From Tous-C4FEB sp044356555 (GTDB lineage: Bacteria > Verrucomicrobiota > Verrucomicrobiia > Opitutales > Opitutaceae): a stretch of DNA of 64,000 nucleotides. The translations under genes were made by a program, and so were the position numbers. Shown here piece after piece: positions 44,897 through 53,794 of this stretch (positions are counted from its first letter, which is position 1; each line of letters begins with the position of its first letter). The DNA is taken from NCBI GenBank assembly GCA_044356555.1, contig JBIKWB010000017.1, forward strand, positions 53,153-117,152, in the 5' to 3' direction. The notes under the pieces were generated by a model. It had not been told where the DNA came from. It ran no database searches and saw only the letters and a program-made list of their open reading frames with translations.

Positions 44897-45385
44897 TCAA
44901 GCGTAGCGGGCAAGAGCGTCGCCGGTGAGGCGGCAGGTGGTCCACTCGGTCTTTAGCTCCGCTCCGAGGGAGCGGTAGAAATCGATGGCGGGCTGGTTCC
45001 AGTCGAGCACGGACCATTCCATGCGGCCGCAGCCGCGTTGGTTGGCGAGTTTTGCGAGTTGAAGCAGCAAGGCCTTGCCGATGCCTTGGCCGCGGAGTTC
45101 GGGGCGCACGAAGAGGTCTTCGAGGTAGAGGCCGGGTTTCGCGAGGAAGGTGGAGTAGTTGAAGAAGTAGAGGGCGAACCCGGCAGGCTGGTCTTCGTCG
45201 GTGAAGGCGAGAATGCACTCGGCGGCGGGCCGGGTGGCCGGATCGGCGGGGAAGAGCGTGACGCGGAGCGTTGCCTCGGTGGCGACGACCTCGTGGGTGA
45301 GTTTCTCGTAGTCGGCGAGGCTGCGGATGAATTCGAGGATGAGCGGAACGTCGGCGGCGGTGGCGGGGCGGATGAAGCAGGGCAT
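44897..45385 (-). CDS. GNAT-family N-acetyltransferase, diamine acetyltransferase-like
   Basis: A 162-residue acetyltransferase. The sequence FIRPATAADVPLILEFIRSLADYEKL at the start, FFNYSTFLAKPGLYLEDLFVRPELRGQGIGKALL in the middle and NQPAIDFYRSLGAE near the end match the spermidine/diamine acetyltransferase-like branch of GNAT proteins. The acetyl-CoA loop is RGQGIGKA. The ATG at 45385 gives the family's usual N-terminus; longer in-frame starts are low-complexity. Substrate is inferred only by family resemblance. Confidence 0.9.
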   Translation of the reverse strand: MPCFIRPATAADVPLILEFIRSLADYEKLTHEVVATEATLRVTLFPADPATRPAAECILAFTDEDQPAGFALYFFNYSTFLAKPGLYLEDLFVRPELRGQGIGKALLLQLAKLANQRGCGRMEWSVLDWNQPAIDFYRSLGAELKTEWTTCRLTGDALARYA

Positions 45386-45475
45386 GATCAAAAGAGGAGG
45401 CGGGTGAAGGAGGCAGAAGGAGAGGGCAAGAGAACGGGCATTTGCAACCGGTTGGGCGAGCTGCATCGTGGCGGC

Positions 45476-45928
45476 ATGAAGCGATGCGGAGGCGCGATGG
45501 CGCATATTTTGGCGGGCGTGTTCGGCTGGCTGGCTCTTGTCGGGCACGCGGCGGAGCCGGGGGCGATGCGGGCGAGCAAGCCGGCCGTGAAGGAGGAGAT
45601 CATCGAGGCGATCGACGGACAGTTGGCGGCTTTTCGGAAAAACGAAGTGAGCCGCGCCTACGCGTATGCTTCGACGGCGCTGCAGCAGCAGACGCCGATC
45701 CGGCGATTTGCGGCGCTGGTGCGCGACGGCTACCCGGAGATATGGGCGAGCGCGCGCGCGGAGTATGGGTTGGTGCGGGACGACGGCGCGCGGGCCACGG
45801 TGACGGTGCGGGTGTTTGAGGAGAGCGGCCGCAGCGCCGTGTATGACTACGTGCTGGTGCGGGAGGACGACGTCTGGCGGATCGCCGGAGTGCTGCGGCA
45901 TGAGGTGAAGAGCGAAAAGAAAGTGTGA
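45476..45928 (+). CDS. Secreted DUF4864-type protein
   Basis: A 150-residue protein with a probable signal peptide (HILAGVFGWLALVGHA). The body (IIEAIDGQLAAFRKNEVSRAYAYASTALQ and FAALVRDGYPEIWASARAEYGLV) looks like a small cone-shaped alpha+beta domain of the DUF4864 type, related in shape to NTF2-like folds. The function is not known. It is divergent from the acetyltransferase and 107 bases before the rhomboid protease start chosen here. Confidence 0.7.
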   Translation: MKRCGGAMAHILAGVFGWLALVGHAAEPGAMRASKPAVKEEIIEAIDGQLAAFRKNEVSRAYAYASTALQQQTPIRRFAALVRDGYPEIWASARAEYGLVRDDGARATVTVRVFEESGRSAVYDYVLVREDDVWRIAGVLRHEVKSEKKV

Positions 45929-46035
45929 TACCCGTTGGGTTGTGAATTGGCTGCGCAGAGGCGGACCGAAACGTAATCGGTATGACGCTCGCTAGGCGCT
46001 TGCACGAGCAGGGCGTTTGGGCGGTTGATGAAGCG

Positions 46036-46713
46036 ATGATTCCGCTCGCGGATACGGCCAAACAGAAGCGCACGCCGGTCGTCACGATGGTGCTCGTGGC
46101 GGCGAATTTTTGTGCGTTCGGCTGGGAGCTTTGGCTGGGCTTCGACGGAGGGCCGAAATTGCAGGCGAGTGTGATCGAAACGCATGCGCTCGTGGCCCAG
46201 CGCGCGATCGCGCAGTGGGATTCGGTGGGGCAATGGCAGACCGTGGTGACCCATATGTTTCTGCACGGCGGTTGGGCGCATCTGCTGGGCAATGTGTGGT
46301 TCCTGTGGATCTTTGGCGGAAATGTGGAGGATCGGCTCGGGGCGTTTAAATTTCTCCTGTTTTATCTGCTCGCGGGTTTTGTAGCGGCGGGCGTGCAGGT
46401 GGCGGTCGATCCGGGATCGGCGGTGCCGATGATCGGGGCCAGCGGAGCGATCTCGGGCATTTTGGGCGCGTATCTGATTTTGTTTCCGACAGCGTGGGTG
46501 TGGTCGCTGGTGCCGTGGATTGTGCCGATTTTGCCGGTGCCGGCGGTGGTTTTTCTGGTGCTCTGGTTTACGGTGCAGACGTTCAACGGGCTCGGCGCGC
46601 TCGCCGTGGGTGCGACCGGAGGCGTCGCGTGGTGGGCGCACGCGGGCGGGTTTGCAGCGGGGGTCGCGCTGATCGTCTGGGCGAAGCGGGCCCGCTGGGT
46701 GCGGAAGAAATGA
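46036..46713 (+). CDS. Rhomboid-family intramembrane serine protease
   Basis: A 225-residue membrane protease with six membrane segments. Catalytic Ser136 is in GASGAISG and His202 in WWAHAGG. The HMFLHGGWAHLLGNVWFLWIFG segment is the family's conserved loop-helix 2 region. The ATG at 46036 (IPLADTAKQKRTP) matches the common bacterial rhomboid start; an ATG at 45982 would add 18 residues. It probably cleaves single-pass membrane proteins; targets are unknown. Confidence 0.88.
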   Translation: MIPLADTAKQKRTPVVTMVLVAANFCAFGWELWLGFDGGPKLQASVIETHALVAQRAIAQWDSVGQWQTVVTHMFLHGGWAHLLGNVWFLWIFGGNVEDRLGAFKFLLFYLLAGFVAAGVQVAVDPGSAVPMIGASGAISGILGAYLILFPTAWVWSLVPWIVPILPVPAVVFLVLWFTVQTFNGLGALAVGATGGVAWWAHAGGFAAGVALIVWAKRARWVRKK

Positions 46714-46728
46714 GGGAGATCGCGGCGC

Positions 46729-46759
46729 AAAAAACGCGGCCCCTTGTGAGGGCCGCGTT
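46729..46759 (-). terminator. Terminator after amt
   Basis: AACGCGGCCC (46733-46742) pairs with GGGCCGCGTT (46750-46759). On the minus strand it runs into six T. Confidence 0.85.
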
Positions 46760-46786
46760 CGAAAAGGGGAAGGGAGCGGGCTCGGC

Positions 46787-48265
46787 TTAGTTGATGTAGC
46801 CTTCTTCTTGGTGGTCGGAGATGTCGAGGCCTTGGGACTCGGCTTCGGGGGTGGGTCGCAGGCCGATGAGAGCCTTCACGAGGTAGGCGATCACGATGGT
46901 CGCGAGGACCGAGAGCACCAGCGTCAGGGCGATGGCCTTGACCTGCTCGAGCCAGAGGCCGCCGTCGGTCACGAGCTTCGCCAGACCGTTCTTGGTCGCG
47001 TAAGAGCCGGTGAGGTTGGAATTGACGCTCGCGGTGGCGAGGAAGCCGGTGACGAGAGCGCCGAGGGTGCCGCCGACGGCATGGACGCCGAACGTATCGA
47101 GGGCGTCGTCGTAACCGAAAATCGCCTTCATTTTGGTGCAGGCGAGGTAGGGAATGACCCCGGCGAGCACGCCGATGATCACCGCGCCGGTGCTGTCGAC
47201 GAAGCCGGCAGCGGGAGTGATCACAACCAGACCGGCGACGGCGCCGGAGCACATCCCGAGAATCGAGGCGTGGCCGCGGGCAATCTTCTCCACGAGGCCC
47301 CAAGTGAACGCGGCGACGGCGGCGGCGACCGTAGTCGTCATGAAGGCGTTGGCGGCGACGCCGTCGGCGGCGAGCGCGCTGCCGGCGTTGAAGCCATACC
47401 AGCCGACCCAGAGCATGCCGGTGCCGACCATGCAAAGCACGAGGCTGTGCGGCGCCATTTTTTCCTTACCGAATCCAAGGCGCGGTCCGAGGATGATGCA
47501 GAGGACGAGCGCAGACCAGCCCGAGGACATGTGGACCACGGTGCCGCCGGCGAAATCGATCGCTTTGATGACCGCATCACCGTTCCAGACACCGTTCATG
47601 AAGCCGGTCACGCCCCAGATCATGTGGGCCAACGGGAAATAGACGACGAGCATCCAGATTGCGACGAAGAGCAAAATCGCGGAGAACTTCATGCGTTCGG
47701 CGATCGCGCCGACGATCAGCGCCGGGGTGATGATCGCGAACATCATCTGATACATCGAAAACACGTTCTGAGAAATCCAGTAGGCGTAGTCGGTATTGGG
47801 CGCGCTGGTGACGCCCTTAAGAAAAAAGTATTCCGTCCCGCCGAGAAACGGACTGTTGAAGCTCTTGCCGAAAACAAAGCTGTAGCCAAACGCCCACCAC
47901 ATGATGGTGACCAAGCCCGTGATACCGAGACATTGGGCGAGCACGGAGAGGACATTCTTCCGGCGAACGAGGCCGCCGTAGAAGAGGGCGAGACCGGGCA
48001 GCGTCATGAAGAGCACGAGCGCGGCGCTGGTCATCATCCAGGCGTTGTGGCCGGGGCCGGCCACGCCGACCAACGGTCCTTTGACGGGATCGACGTTGTT
48101 GACGTAGGCCTCAAGCGCGGCGAGGCGCTCTTCGGCGGTGGGCGGCGGCGGAGCGGCGGGCGCGGCGGTGGGCGTCTGGGCGTGAGCTTGGGACAAGCAG
48201 GCCAAGGCCAGGAACAGGCCGGAGAGTGCAAGCGAGCCTCGGAGGAATCGGGACCAGTTTTTCAT
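46787..48265 (-). CDS. amt: Ammonium transporter
   Basis: A 492-residue Amt/MEP/Rh channel with an N-terminal signal peptide (about residues 1-29), then a Pro-Ala linker and eleven membrane helices. Family motifs include NAWMMTSAALVLFMTLPGLALFYGGLVRRKN, DFAGGTVVHMSSGWSALV (with a twin-His His), FGYDDALDTFGVHAVGGTLGALVTG (second His) and the pore aromatics. No PII (glnK/glnB) gene is adjacent, unlike many Amt loci. The gene is followed by a strong terminator and is likely transcribed alone. Confidence 0.95.
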   Translation of the reverse strand: MKNWSRFLRGSLALSGLFLALACLSQAHAQTPTAAPAAPPPPTAEERLAALEAYVNNVDPVKGPLVGVAGPGHNAWMMTSAALVLFMTLPGLALFYGGLVRRKNVLSVLAQCLGITGLVTIMWWAFGYSFVFGKSFNSPFLGGTEYFFLKGVTSAPNTDYAYWISQNVFSMYQMMFAIITPALIVGAIAERMKFSAILLFVAIWMLVVYFPLAHMIWGVTGFMNGVWNGDAVIKAIDFAGGTVVHMSSGWSALVLCIILGPRLGFGKEKMAPHSLVLCMVGTGMLWVGWYGFNAGSALAADGVAANAFMTTTVAAAVAAFTWGLVEKIARGHASILGMCSGAVAGLVVITPAAGFVDSTGAVIIGVLAGVIPYLACTKMKAIFGYDDALDTFGVHAVGGTLGALVTGFLATASVNSNLTGSYATKNGLAKLVTDGGLWLEQVKAIALTLVLSVLATIVIAYLVKALIGLRPTPEAESQGLDISDHQEEGYIN

Positions 48266-48420
48266 GGTGAGCTAGGCGGTGTGGTTTAGGTTGGAACGTG
48301 GGCGGCGCTGCAGCGCGCAGATGCGCCGAGTCCGGCACCCGTTTTAGCAGAGCCTGTGCCAAGGCGGGTCGTTCGGCCGATTCGAGCCCGAGCCCGCCGC
48401 TCACTCGCGAGTGGGAGCGG

Positions 48421-49758
48421 TCAGACGAATAGGAGGCCGACCAAAATCAGAATCGGGAGGAGGATCGGCAGGCTGTATTTGAAGATATAGCCGAAAAATG
48501 AAGGGCAATGCACGCCTGCGTCGTGGGCGATGGATTTGACCATGAAGTTGGGTCCGTTGCCGATGTAGGTCATGGCGCCGAAGAAGACCGCGCCGAGACT
48601 CACCGCCACGACGAAGTCGGGTTGTTGCACCAGGAGAATCCGCACGGCGGCGACGGAGCCTGCGGCGGCATCGGCGAACGCGGCGGGATTGGCGGCGCGG
48701 GCGGTGGATTCGGCCAGTTGCAGGAAATTCACGTAGGTCGGAGCGTTGTCCAAGACCGAGGAGAGCGCACCGGAGGCGAAGTAATATTGCAGCGGACGGG
48801 TGAAGCCAAACTCCACGCCGTGCACCGCGAGATAACCCAGCGCGGGCATCATCGTGGTGAAAATGCCGATGAAGAGAAAAGCGACCTCCTTGATGGGGCC
48901 GAACGAAAAGGTATTCGCCGCGTGGACCGTCTTCGGCGTGAGAAAATACGAGGCGGTCGCGGCAGCCAGCATCACGGCCTCCCGCAGGAAAAATGTGTCG
49001 GGCAAAAACACCGCGCCGATGATCACCAACAAGAAAAAGATGTTGATCCCACCCTCGAAGCGCCAAGGCGCCGACGGCTCGTCGTCGGCTCGGAGCGTGA
49101 GCGGTATCCGATCAAAGCTGCGGCGGTCGAAGACGTAAAACACCGCCAGAATGGCGGCGGCGGTCACGAGCCAGCTGGTGAACACCCGCTCCAGCAGCCA
49201 GAAAAACGGCACGCCGTGCAGGTAGCCGATGAAGAGAGGCGGGTCGCCGATCGGGGTGAGCGCGCCGCCGACGTTCGACACGATGAAGATGAAAAAGACG
49301 ACGTGGAACGCGCTGATCCGAATCTTGTTCATCCGAATCCACGGGCGGATCAGCACCATCGAGGCTCCCGTGGTGCCGATGAAATTGGCCGCGACGGCAC
49401 CGATGGCGAGGAAGGCGACGTTCGCCAGCGGAGTGGCGCCGCCCTTGACCTTGAGGTGGATTCCGCCGGCGACGACGAAGAGGGAGCCGATCAGCCCGAT
49501 GAACGAAATGTATTCGTAAACCGTGTGGACGATGAGGCCGCCGCCGCCCGGAATTTTAAGGTAGTAATAAAACGAAACGAGAACGCCGAGGCCCACGGAG
49601 ACCGCCGGGTAGTTGTGCTCCCACCAGTGCTTCAGTTTTAACGGGGTCAGCGGCATGATCGCGATCAGCAGCAGCAACAGGCCAAACGGCAGCATGAGCC
49701 AAAGAGGAATCTCGGTCGGGACGGTGTGCGCGGAGGCGACGAGCAAAACGGGGTGCAT
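48421..49758 (-). CDS. NhaD/CitMHS-like ion transporter
   Basis: A 445-residue membrane protein of the ion-transporter superfamily, about twelve membrane segments. Conserved runs are VAANFIGTTGASMVLIRPWIRMN, VVFFIFIVSNVGGALTPIGDPPLFIGYL and SSVLDNAPTYVNFLQL, as in NhaD-type Na+/H+ antiporters and the related CitMHS_2 putative citrate carriers. Sequence alone does not separate the two. The ATG at 49758 is used; longer in-frame starts overlap the region divergent to the sigma factor. Confidence 0.85.
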   Translation of the reverse strand: MHPVLLVASAHTVPTEIPLWLMLPFGLLLLLIAIMPLTPLKLKHWWEHNYPAVSVGLGVLVSFYYYLKIPGGGGLIVHTVYEYISFIGLIGSLFVVAGGIHLKVKGGATPLANVAFLAIGAVAANFIGTTGASMVLIRPWIRMNKIRISAFHVVFFIFIVSNVGGALTPIGDPPLFIGYLHGVPFFWLLERVFTSWLVTAAAILAVFYVFDRRSFDRIPLTLRADDEPSAPWRFEGGINIFFLLVIIGAVFLPDTFFLREAVMLAAATASYFLTPKTVHAANTFSFGPIKEVAFLFIGIFTTMMPALGYLAVHGVEFGFTRPLQYYFASGALSSVLDNAPTYVNFLQLAESTARAANPAAFADAAAGSVAAVRILLVQQPDFVVAVSLGAVFFGAMTYIGNGPNFMVKSIAHDAGVHCPSFFGYIFKYSLPILLPILILVGLLFV

Positions 49759-49895
49759 CGGGTCGGGGATGCAAACGGTGTGCCGACGGAGCGTCGAGGG
49801 GAAGTTGCGCGCTTTGAGCGTCTTCGGGCTCGCGCTGACCGGGTTCGGCTCGCAAAATAAATCTGCGACTATTGGCGGTCCCCCGTGTTTTGCAC

Positions 49896-50498
49896 ATGAA
49901 CGATGATCCTCCAGTGCAAAATTCACCCTCGGGCCTGACTCCCCCGACCGATTTCGCGACCTTCATGCGCAATTACCAAGACATGGTTTTCAGCACCGCC
50001 GCGCGGCTCACTGGGAACGAGACGCACGCGGAGGACATTTCGCAGGAAGTGTTTTTGAAGGCGCACCAGCACTTCGCCATGCTCTCCACCAGCCCCACGG
50101 CAGGCGGCTGGCTGAAGACCGTCGCGACCAACCTCGCCCTCAACCACCTCACGCGCTACCGGAACCGCTGGCGCTTTTTCTCCGAGCTCAAGCGTGACGA
50201 CGCCGGCGATGATTCCGATGCGCCCGAGGTCGATTTTGCCGCGCCCGAGACGTTTTTCGGCGAAGTCGATGCCGACGAACGCCGAGCGCTCGTTGAACGC
50301 GCGCTCGATGAACTTCCTCCCCACCAGCGCATCCCGCTCGTGCTTTATCACTTTGAAGACCTGCCTTATGACGAGATCGCCAAGAAACTGGGCGTCTCCT
50401 TGCCGAAGGTGAAGACCGACATCCTCCGCGCCCGCGCGGCGCTCGCCAAAATCCTCCAACGCGCCGGCAGCACCGCGCACGAATCATTTAACAACTGA
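49896..50498 (+). CDS. ECF-type RNA polymerase sigma factor
   Basis: A 200-residue sigma factor. Region 2 is FMRNYQDMVFSTAARLTGNETHAEDISQEVFLKAHQHFAML, and region 4 is LPPHQRIPLVLYHFEDLPYDEIAKKLGVSLPKVKTDILRARAALAKIL with its helix-turn-helix. An acidic linker (DDAGDDSDAPEVDF) joins them. It is the first gene of a tight three-gene cluster (27 and 21 bases between genes) with a small membrane protein and an RDD/bactofilin-like fusion, which may be its anti-sigma partner and output. Confidence 0.9.
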   Translation: MNDDPPVQNSPSGLTPPTDFATFMRNYQDMVFSTAARLTGNETHAEDISQEVFLKAHQHFAMLSTSPTAGGWLKTVATNLALNHLTRYRNRWRFFSELKRDDAGDDSDAPEVDFAAPETFFGEVDADERRALVERALDELPPHQRIPLVLYHFEDLPYDEIAKKLGVSLPKVKTDILRARAALAKILQRAGSTAHESFNN

Positions 50499-50525
50499 CC
50501 ACTGAGCCGCCCGCCGGCCCCCCTC

Positions 50526-51011
50526 ATGAATCTCCTGCCAGAAAATCCCCACGACCCCCTCGAAGCCGTCCTCCACCGCACGCTTCGGGCGCAACCGCTG
50601 CGCCGCGCCCCGCGCTCCCTCGAATCACGCGTGTTCGCCGAACTCGCCCGTCGGGCGGCGCTGCCATGGTGGCGCAAGTCCTTCGCTTTTTGGCCCGCGC
50701 CGGTGCGCGCCGCTTTTTTTGTGCTCTCGGCCATCGTGGCCGCCGCGCTCGTCGCCGGAGTCTATGTGGTCTCTGCGAACGCTTCGCATCAAATCGCGAG
50801 CGAAGTCGCCGGCCGGCTGGGTTGGCTGGGTTTCGTTCGCCAGCTCGGCTCGATCGGGGTTGATACCTTTATGGCCGTGGGCCGTTCCATTCCCACGCTC
50901 TGGCTCTTCGGCGGGGCGGCCCTTTTTGCCGGCGCTTACGCCACCCTGATCGGTGCCGGTGCCGTTGCTTACCGCACGTGGCACCAAAGCCCACGCCCTC
51001 ACGCCTCGTAA
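50526..51011 (+). CDS. Small membrane protein following the sigma factor, possible anti-sigma
   Basis: A 161-residue protein I cannot assign to a named family. An N-terminal cytoplasmic stretch (about residues 1-55, rich in Arg, with LESRVFAELARRAAL) precedes two membrane segments (about 58-80 and 125-148). The layout of a sigma factor gene followed directly by a gene with a short cytoplasmic head and membrane anchor is usual for anti-sigma factors, but no zinc-binding ASD motif is visible. Confidence 0.65.
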   Translation: MNLLPENPHDPLEAVLHRTLRAQPLRRAPRSLESRVFAELARRAALPWWRKSFAFWPAPVRAAFFVLSAIVAAALVAGVYVVSANASHQIASEVAGRLGWLGFVRQLGSIGVDTFMAVGRSIPTLWLFGGAALFAGAYATLIGAGAVAYRTWHQSPRPHAS

Positions 51012-51032
51012 CCTTTCACTCCGTTTGATTCC

Positions 51033-52799
51033 ATGAAGACTTCCTTACGCCCGCTTTTTCTCAGCGTTGCGATCGCCCTCGGTCTCACCGTTACCCTCGC
51101 GGTTTTCGCCCAAGAGCAACCGGCTCCCGCGCCTGCGCCGGTTCCGACGGCGCCGGCTCCCGTGGCCGCCGAGAATCCGTCCCTACCGCCCGCCAATGTG
51201 GGGGTGCCGGCCGCGGCAGACCTAGACAAATCAACGCTGCGCCGGCTGGACTCCGCCCCCGAGGCTGCTTCTCCGACGCCGAAAAAGAAGACGGTGCGGG
51301 CGAAGAAAAATTCCGGCGGCGACCCCGACCGCGTGACCGTTTTCAGTGAAAACGTAATCGGCGCGGAGGAAAAAGTGGCGGGTGAAGCGGTGGCGATCAT
51401 GGGCGACCTGCGGATCGACGGCGAGGTGCGGCGCGACGCCGTCGCCGTGATGGGCAGCGTCACGATCAACGGAAAAGTGGGCGGCGAAGTGGTGGCGGTG
51501 ATGGGCGACGTGGTGCTCGGGCCGAAGGCTGAAGTGGACGGCGATGTGGTTGCGATCGGTGGCACGTTGCAGCGCGATCCGGGCGCAATCGTGCGCGGAG
51601 AAGTGACCCGCGTGGGCGTGGGCAAACTCTCGGTTGCAAAGTTGCAGACCCCCTCGGCTTTGCGCGCGTGGTGGGATCATGCGCTCGGCCACGGCGCACT
51701 GTTTGGTGTTGGGGCGGGGCTTGGCTGGCTGGCGGTTCCGGTGCTGCTCGCGCTGGGTTTTTATGCGCTGCTCGCGCTGGTGTTTCCGGGCGGAATCCGG
51801 CGCACGGGCGACATGCTCGTGCAACGCCCCGGCGCGGTGGTGCTCTCGGCGTTGCTGACGCTTATGGCGCTGCCGGTTCTCTTTATTTTGCTGCTGATCA
51901 CGGTCGTGGGCATTCCGGTCGCACTGCTCGGGCTGCCGGCGGGGATCGTCGTCGGCGTCATGTTCGGCAAGGCGGCGATCTACGGTCTCGTTGGCCGAAA
52001 GCTGATGCAAGATCGGGCGCCGTTGGCGGTGTCCGTGCTTATCGGCGGGGTCGTCTTCGCCCTCTTGTTTGCGGTGCCGGTCGCGGGGCTCGCTCTCGCC
52101 GCTTTGACGGCTGCGCTCGGCCTGGGTTGCTCGGTCGCCGCGCTACTGACGGCCGGCAAGAGCCCGGTCACGCCGATGTCCCCCGTAGTTTCTTTTGCGC
52201 CGCCCGCCGTGCCCCCGATCGCAGCCATGGGCGCGGCGGCAACGCCCGCGAGCGGCAATGCCTTCACCGTGCCCGTTGGGACCGAGACCATGGCCGCGCC
52301 CTCACCGGCACCGGCGGCGCAGTCGGCTGGCTTCGGCACGGCGGAGCAAGCTTCTCCGATGATGAATGCCGCAGCCTCCGCTGCCGCGATGCCGACCCCC
52401 GTGATCACGATGGCTCCGAACGTCACGTTGCCCCGCGCGGGCTTCTGGATTCGCGCCGCAGCCTTGTTGATCGATCTGATTTTGATCGGCGTCATCTTTG
52501 GGCCGCTGAGCGCCGGGCATTTGATTTTGCCGGGGCTCGCCGCCTATGGCGCGGTGATGTGGAAATACAAAGGCACGACGATCGGTGGCATCGTGTGCGG
52601 ATTGCGGGTCGTGCGGCTCGACGACCGGCCGCTGGACTGGCAGACGACGGTGGTGCGAGCCCTCGGCTGCTTCTTGTCGCTCGCGGTGGCGGGATTGGGT
52701 TTCGTGTGGGTGGTCTTCGATTCCGAGCGCCAATCGTGGCACGACAAGATTGCCGGCACCGTCGTGGTGCGGCCGCCCCGGGGCGCGTCGCTGGTGTGA
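51033..52799 (+). CDS. Signal peptide, bactofilin-like repeat and RDD membrane-domain fusion
   Basis: A 588-residue protein in several parts. After a signal peptide and a Pro-Ala linker, residues about 100-185 contain short repeats such as GEAVAIMGDLRIDG, RDAVAVMGSVTINGKV and GEVVAVMGDVVLGPKAEVDGDVV. These form a right-handed beta-helix in polymer-forming (bactofilin-like) proteins. Four or more membrane segments follow (about 215-390), then an Ala-Pro spacer. The last 120 residues are an RDD domain (RAGFWIRAAALLIDLILIG, KYKGTTIGGIVCGLRVVR, WHDKIAGTVVV). Third gene of the ECF-sigma cluster. Confidence 0.82.
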   Translation: MKTSLRPLFLSVAIALGLTVTLAVFAQEQPAPAPAPVPTAPAPVAAENPSLPPANVGVPAAADLDKSTLRRLDSAPEAASPTPKKKTVRAKKNSGGDPDRVTVFSENVIGAEEKVAGEAVAIMGDLRIDGEVRRDAVAVMGSVTINGKVGGEVVAVMGDVVLGPKAEVDGDVVAIGGTLQRDPGAIVRGEVTRVGVGKLSVAKLQTPSALRAWWDHALGHGALFGVGAGLGWLAVPVLLALGFYALLALVFPGGIRRTGDMLVQRPGAVVLSALLTLMALPVLFILLLITVVGIPVALLGLPAGIVVGVMFGKAAIYGLVGRKLMQDRAPLAVSVLIGGVVFALLFAVPVAGLALAALTAALGLGCSVAALLTAGKSPVTPMSPVVSFAPPAVPPIAAMGAAATPASGNAFTVPVGTETMAAPSPAPAAQSAGFGTAEQASPMMNAAASAAAMPTPVITMAPNVTLPRAGFWIRAAALLIDLILIGVIFGPLSAGHLILPGLAAYGAVMWKYKGTTIGGIVCGLRVVRLDDRPLDWQTTVVRALGCFLSLAVAGLGFVWVVFDSERQSWHDKIAGTVVVRPPRGASLV

Positions 52800-52878
52800 T
52801 CATTCCGGCGCCCCGGGTAACCGAAAGAACCGGTTTGCAAGACTGGCAGGCGTGGACCGATGGTTTCTGAACCACGCC

Positions 52879-53769
52879 ATGCCGCCACTCACCCGCGCTC
52901 TCGCCTTCGCTTTTTTCCTGCTCTCGCCGATCGGCCTCGTCGCCAAGGAGCGCAACGCGGTCGTCATCCAGGCCGACTTTGGAGGCGCGGTAATGCCCGG
53001 CGTCGTATTCGCCGTCGATAAGACTATCCCGATTTTCAACGTCCAGCCGCTGATCGAGCTCTACAATATCGACGCTGCCGCGCGGAACTTGGTCTACACC
53101 GCACCGGTGTGGCCGGCCGGCACGGTCTTCATCTCGGTGGTCGATCCGGGCGTCGGCACGAAGCGGAAGTCGGTCGTCGTGAAAACCAAGAACGGCCAAT
53201 TTTTTGTCGGGCCGGACAACGGGTCGTTCGGCTACGTCGCGCAAGAGTTCGGCGTCGAAGCGGTGCGGGAGATTGACGAAAAAGTAAACCGCCGCCCCGG
53301 CACCGAATGGTCGCATACGTTTCACGGCCGCGATGTTTATGCCTACGTGGCCGGCAAGCTCGCGGCCGGCGTCATCACCTACGAACAGGTCGGACCGTTG
53401 CTCGGCACGAAGTTGGTCGAACTCGATCTGCCAAAACCCGTGCTGAAAGACGGTATCGTCACCGGCATGATCGACAGTTCGCGCGGCCATCTCGGCAACA
53501 CGACGTGCCTGATCGACCGGCGCACGTTTGACCAACTAGGCCTGAAGGAAGGCGAGCTCGCGGTCGTCACGATTCGTCGGAGCTCGCAAGTCGTCTGGGA
53601 AGAAACCGTGCCTTACGCGCGCACGTTTGGCGACGTGCCGGTGGGAAAAAATCTGATGTTTATCAACAGCAGCGGCTTTGTCGCGATGGCGGTGAACCAG
53701 GGGAATTTCGCCAACACCTACAATATCGACTCGGGTCGCGAGTGGACGCTGGCGGTGCGAAAGAAGTAA
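52879..53769 (+). CDS. Exported SAM hydroxide adenosyltransferase-like protein (DUF62)
   Basis: A 296-residue protein of the SAM-dependent halogenase/hydroxide adenosyltransferase family. It shows QADFGGAVMPG, VFISVVDPGVGTKRKSVVVKT, FVGPDNGSFGYVAQE, and SHTFHGRDVYAYVAGKLAAG, covering the Asp, Arg and His positions used by the hydrolase branch. The N-terminus (MPPLTRALAFAFFLLSPIGLVAKE) looks like a signal peptide, unusual because SAM is cytoplasmic. It lies 79 bases after the RDD fusion gene. Possible role in clearing SAM, or a repurposed extracytoplasmic enzyme. Confidence 0.82.
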   Translation: MPPLTRALAFAFFLLSPIGLVAKERNAVVIQADFGGAVMPGVVFAVDKTIPIFNVQPLIELYNIDAAARNLVYTAPVWPAGTVFISVVDPGVGTKRKSVVVKTKNGQFFVGPDNGSFGYVAQEFGVEAVREIDEKVNRRPGTEWSHTFHGRDVYAYVAGKLAAGVITYEQVGPLLGTKLVELDLPKPVLKDGIVTGMIDSSRGHLGNTTCLIDRRTFDQLGLKEGELAVVTIRRSSQVVWEETVPYARTFGDVPVGKNLMFINSSGFVAMAVNQGNFANTYNIDSGREWTLAVRKK

Positions 53770-53794
53770 CGCGGCGGGCGGGCGGCCCGCGGGC

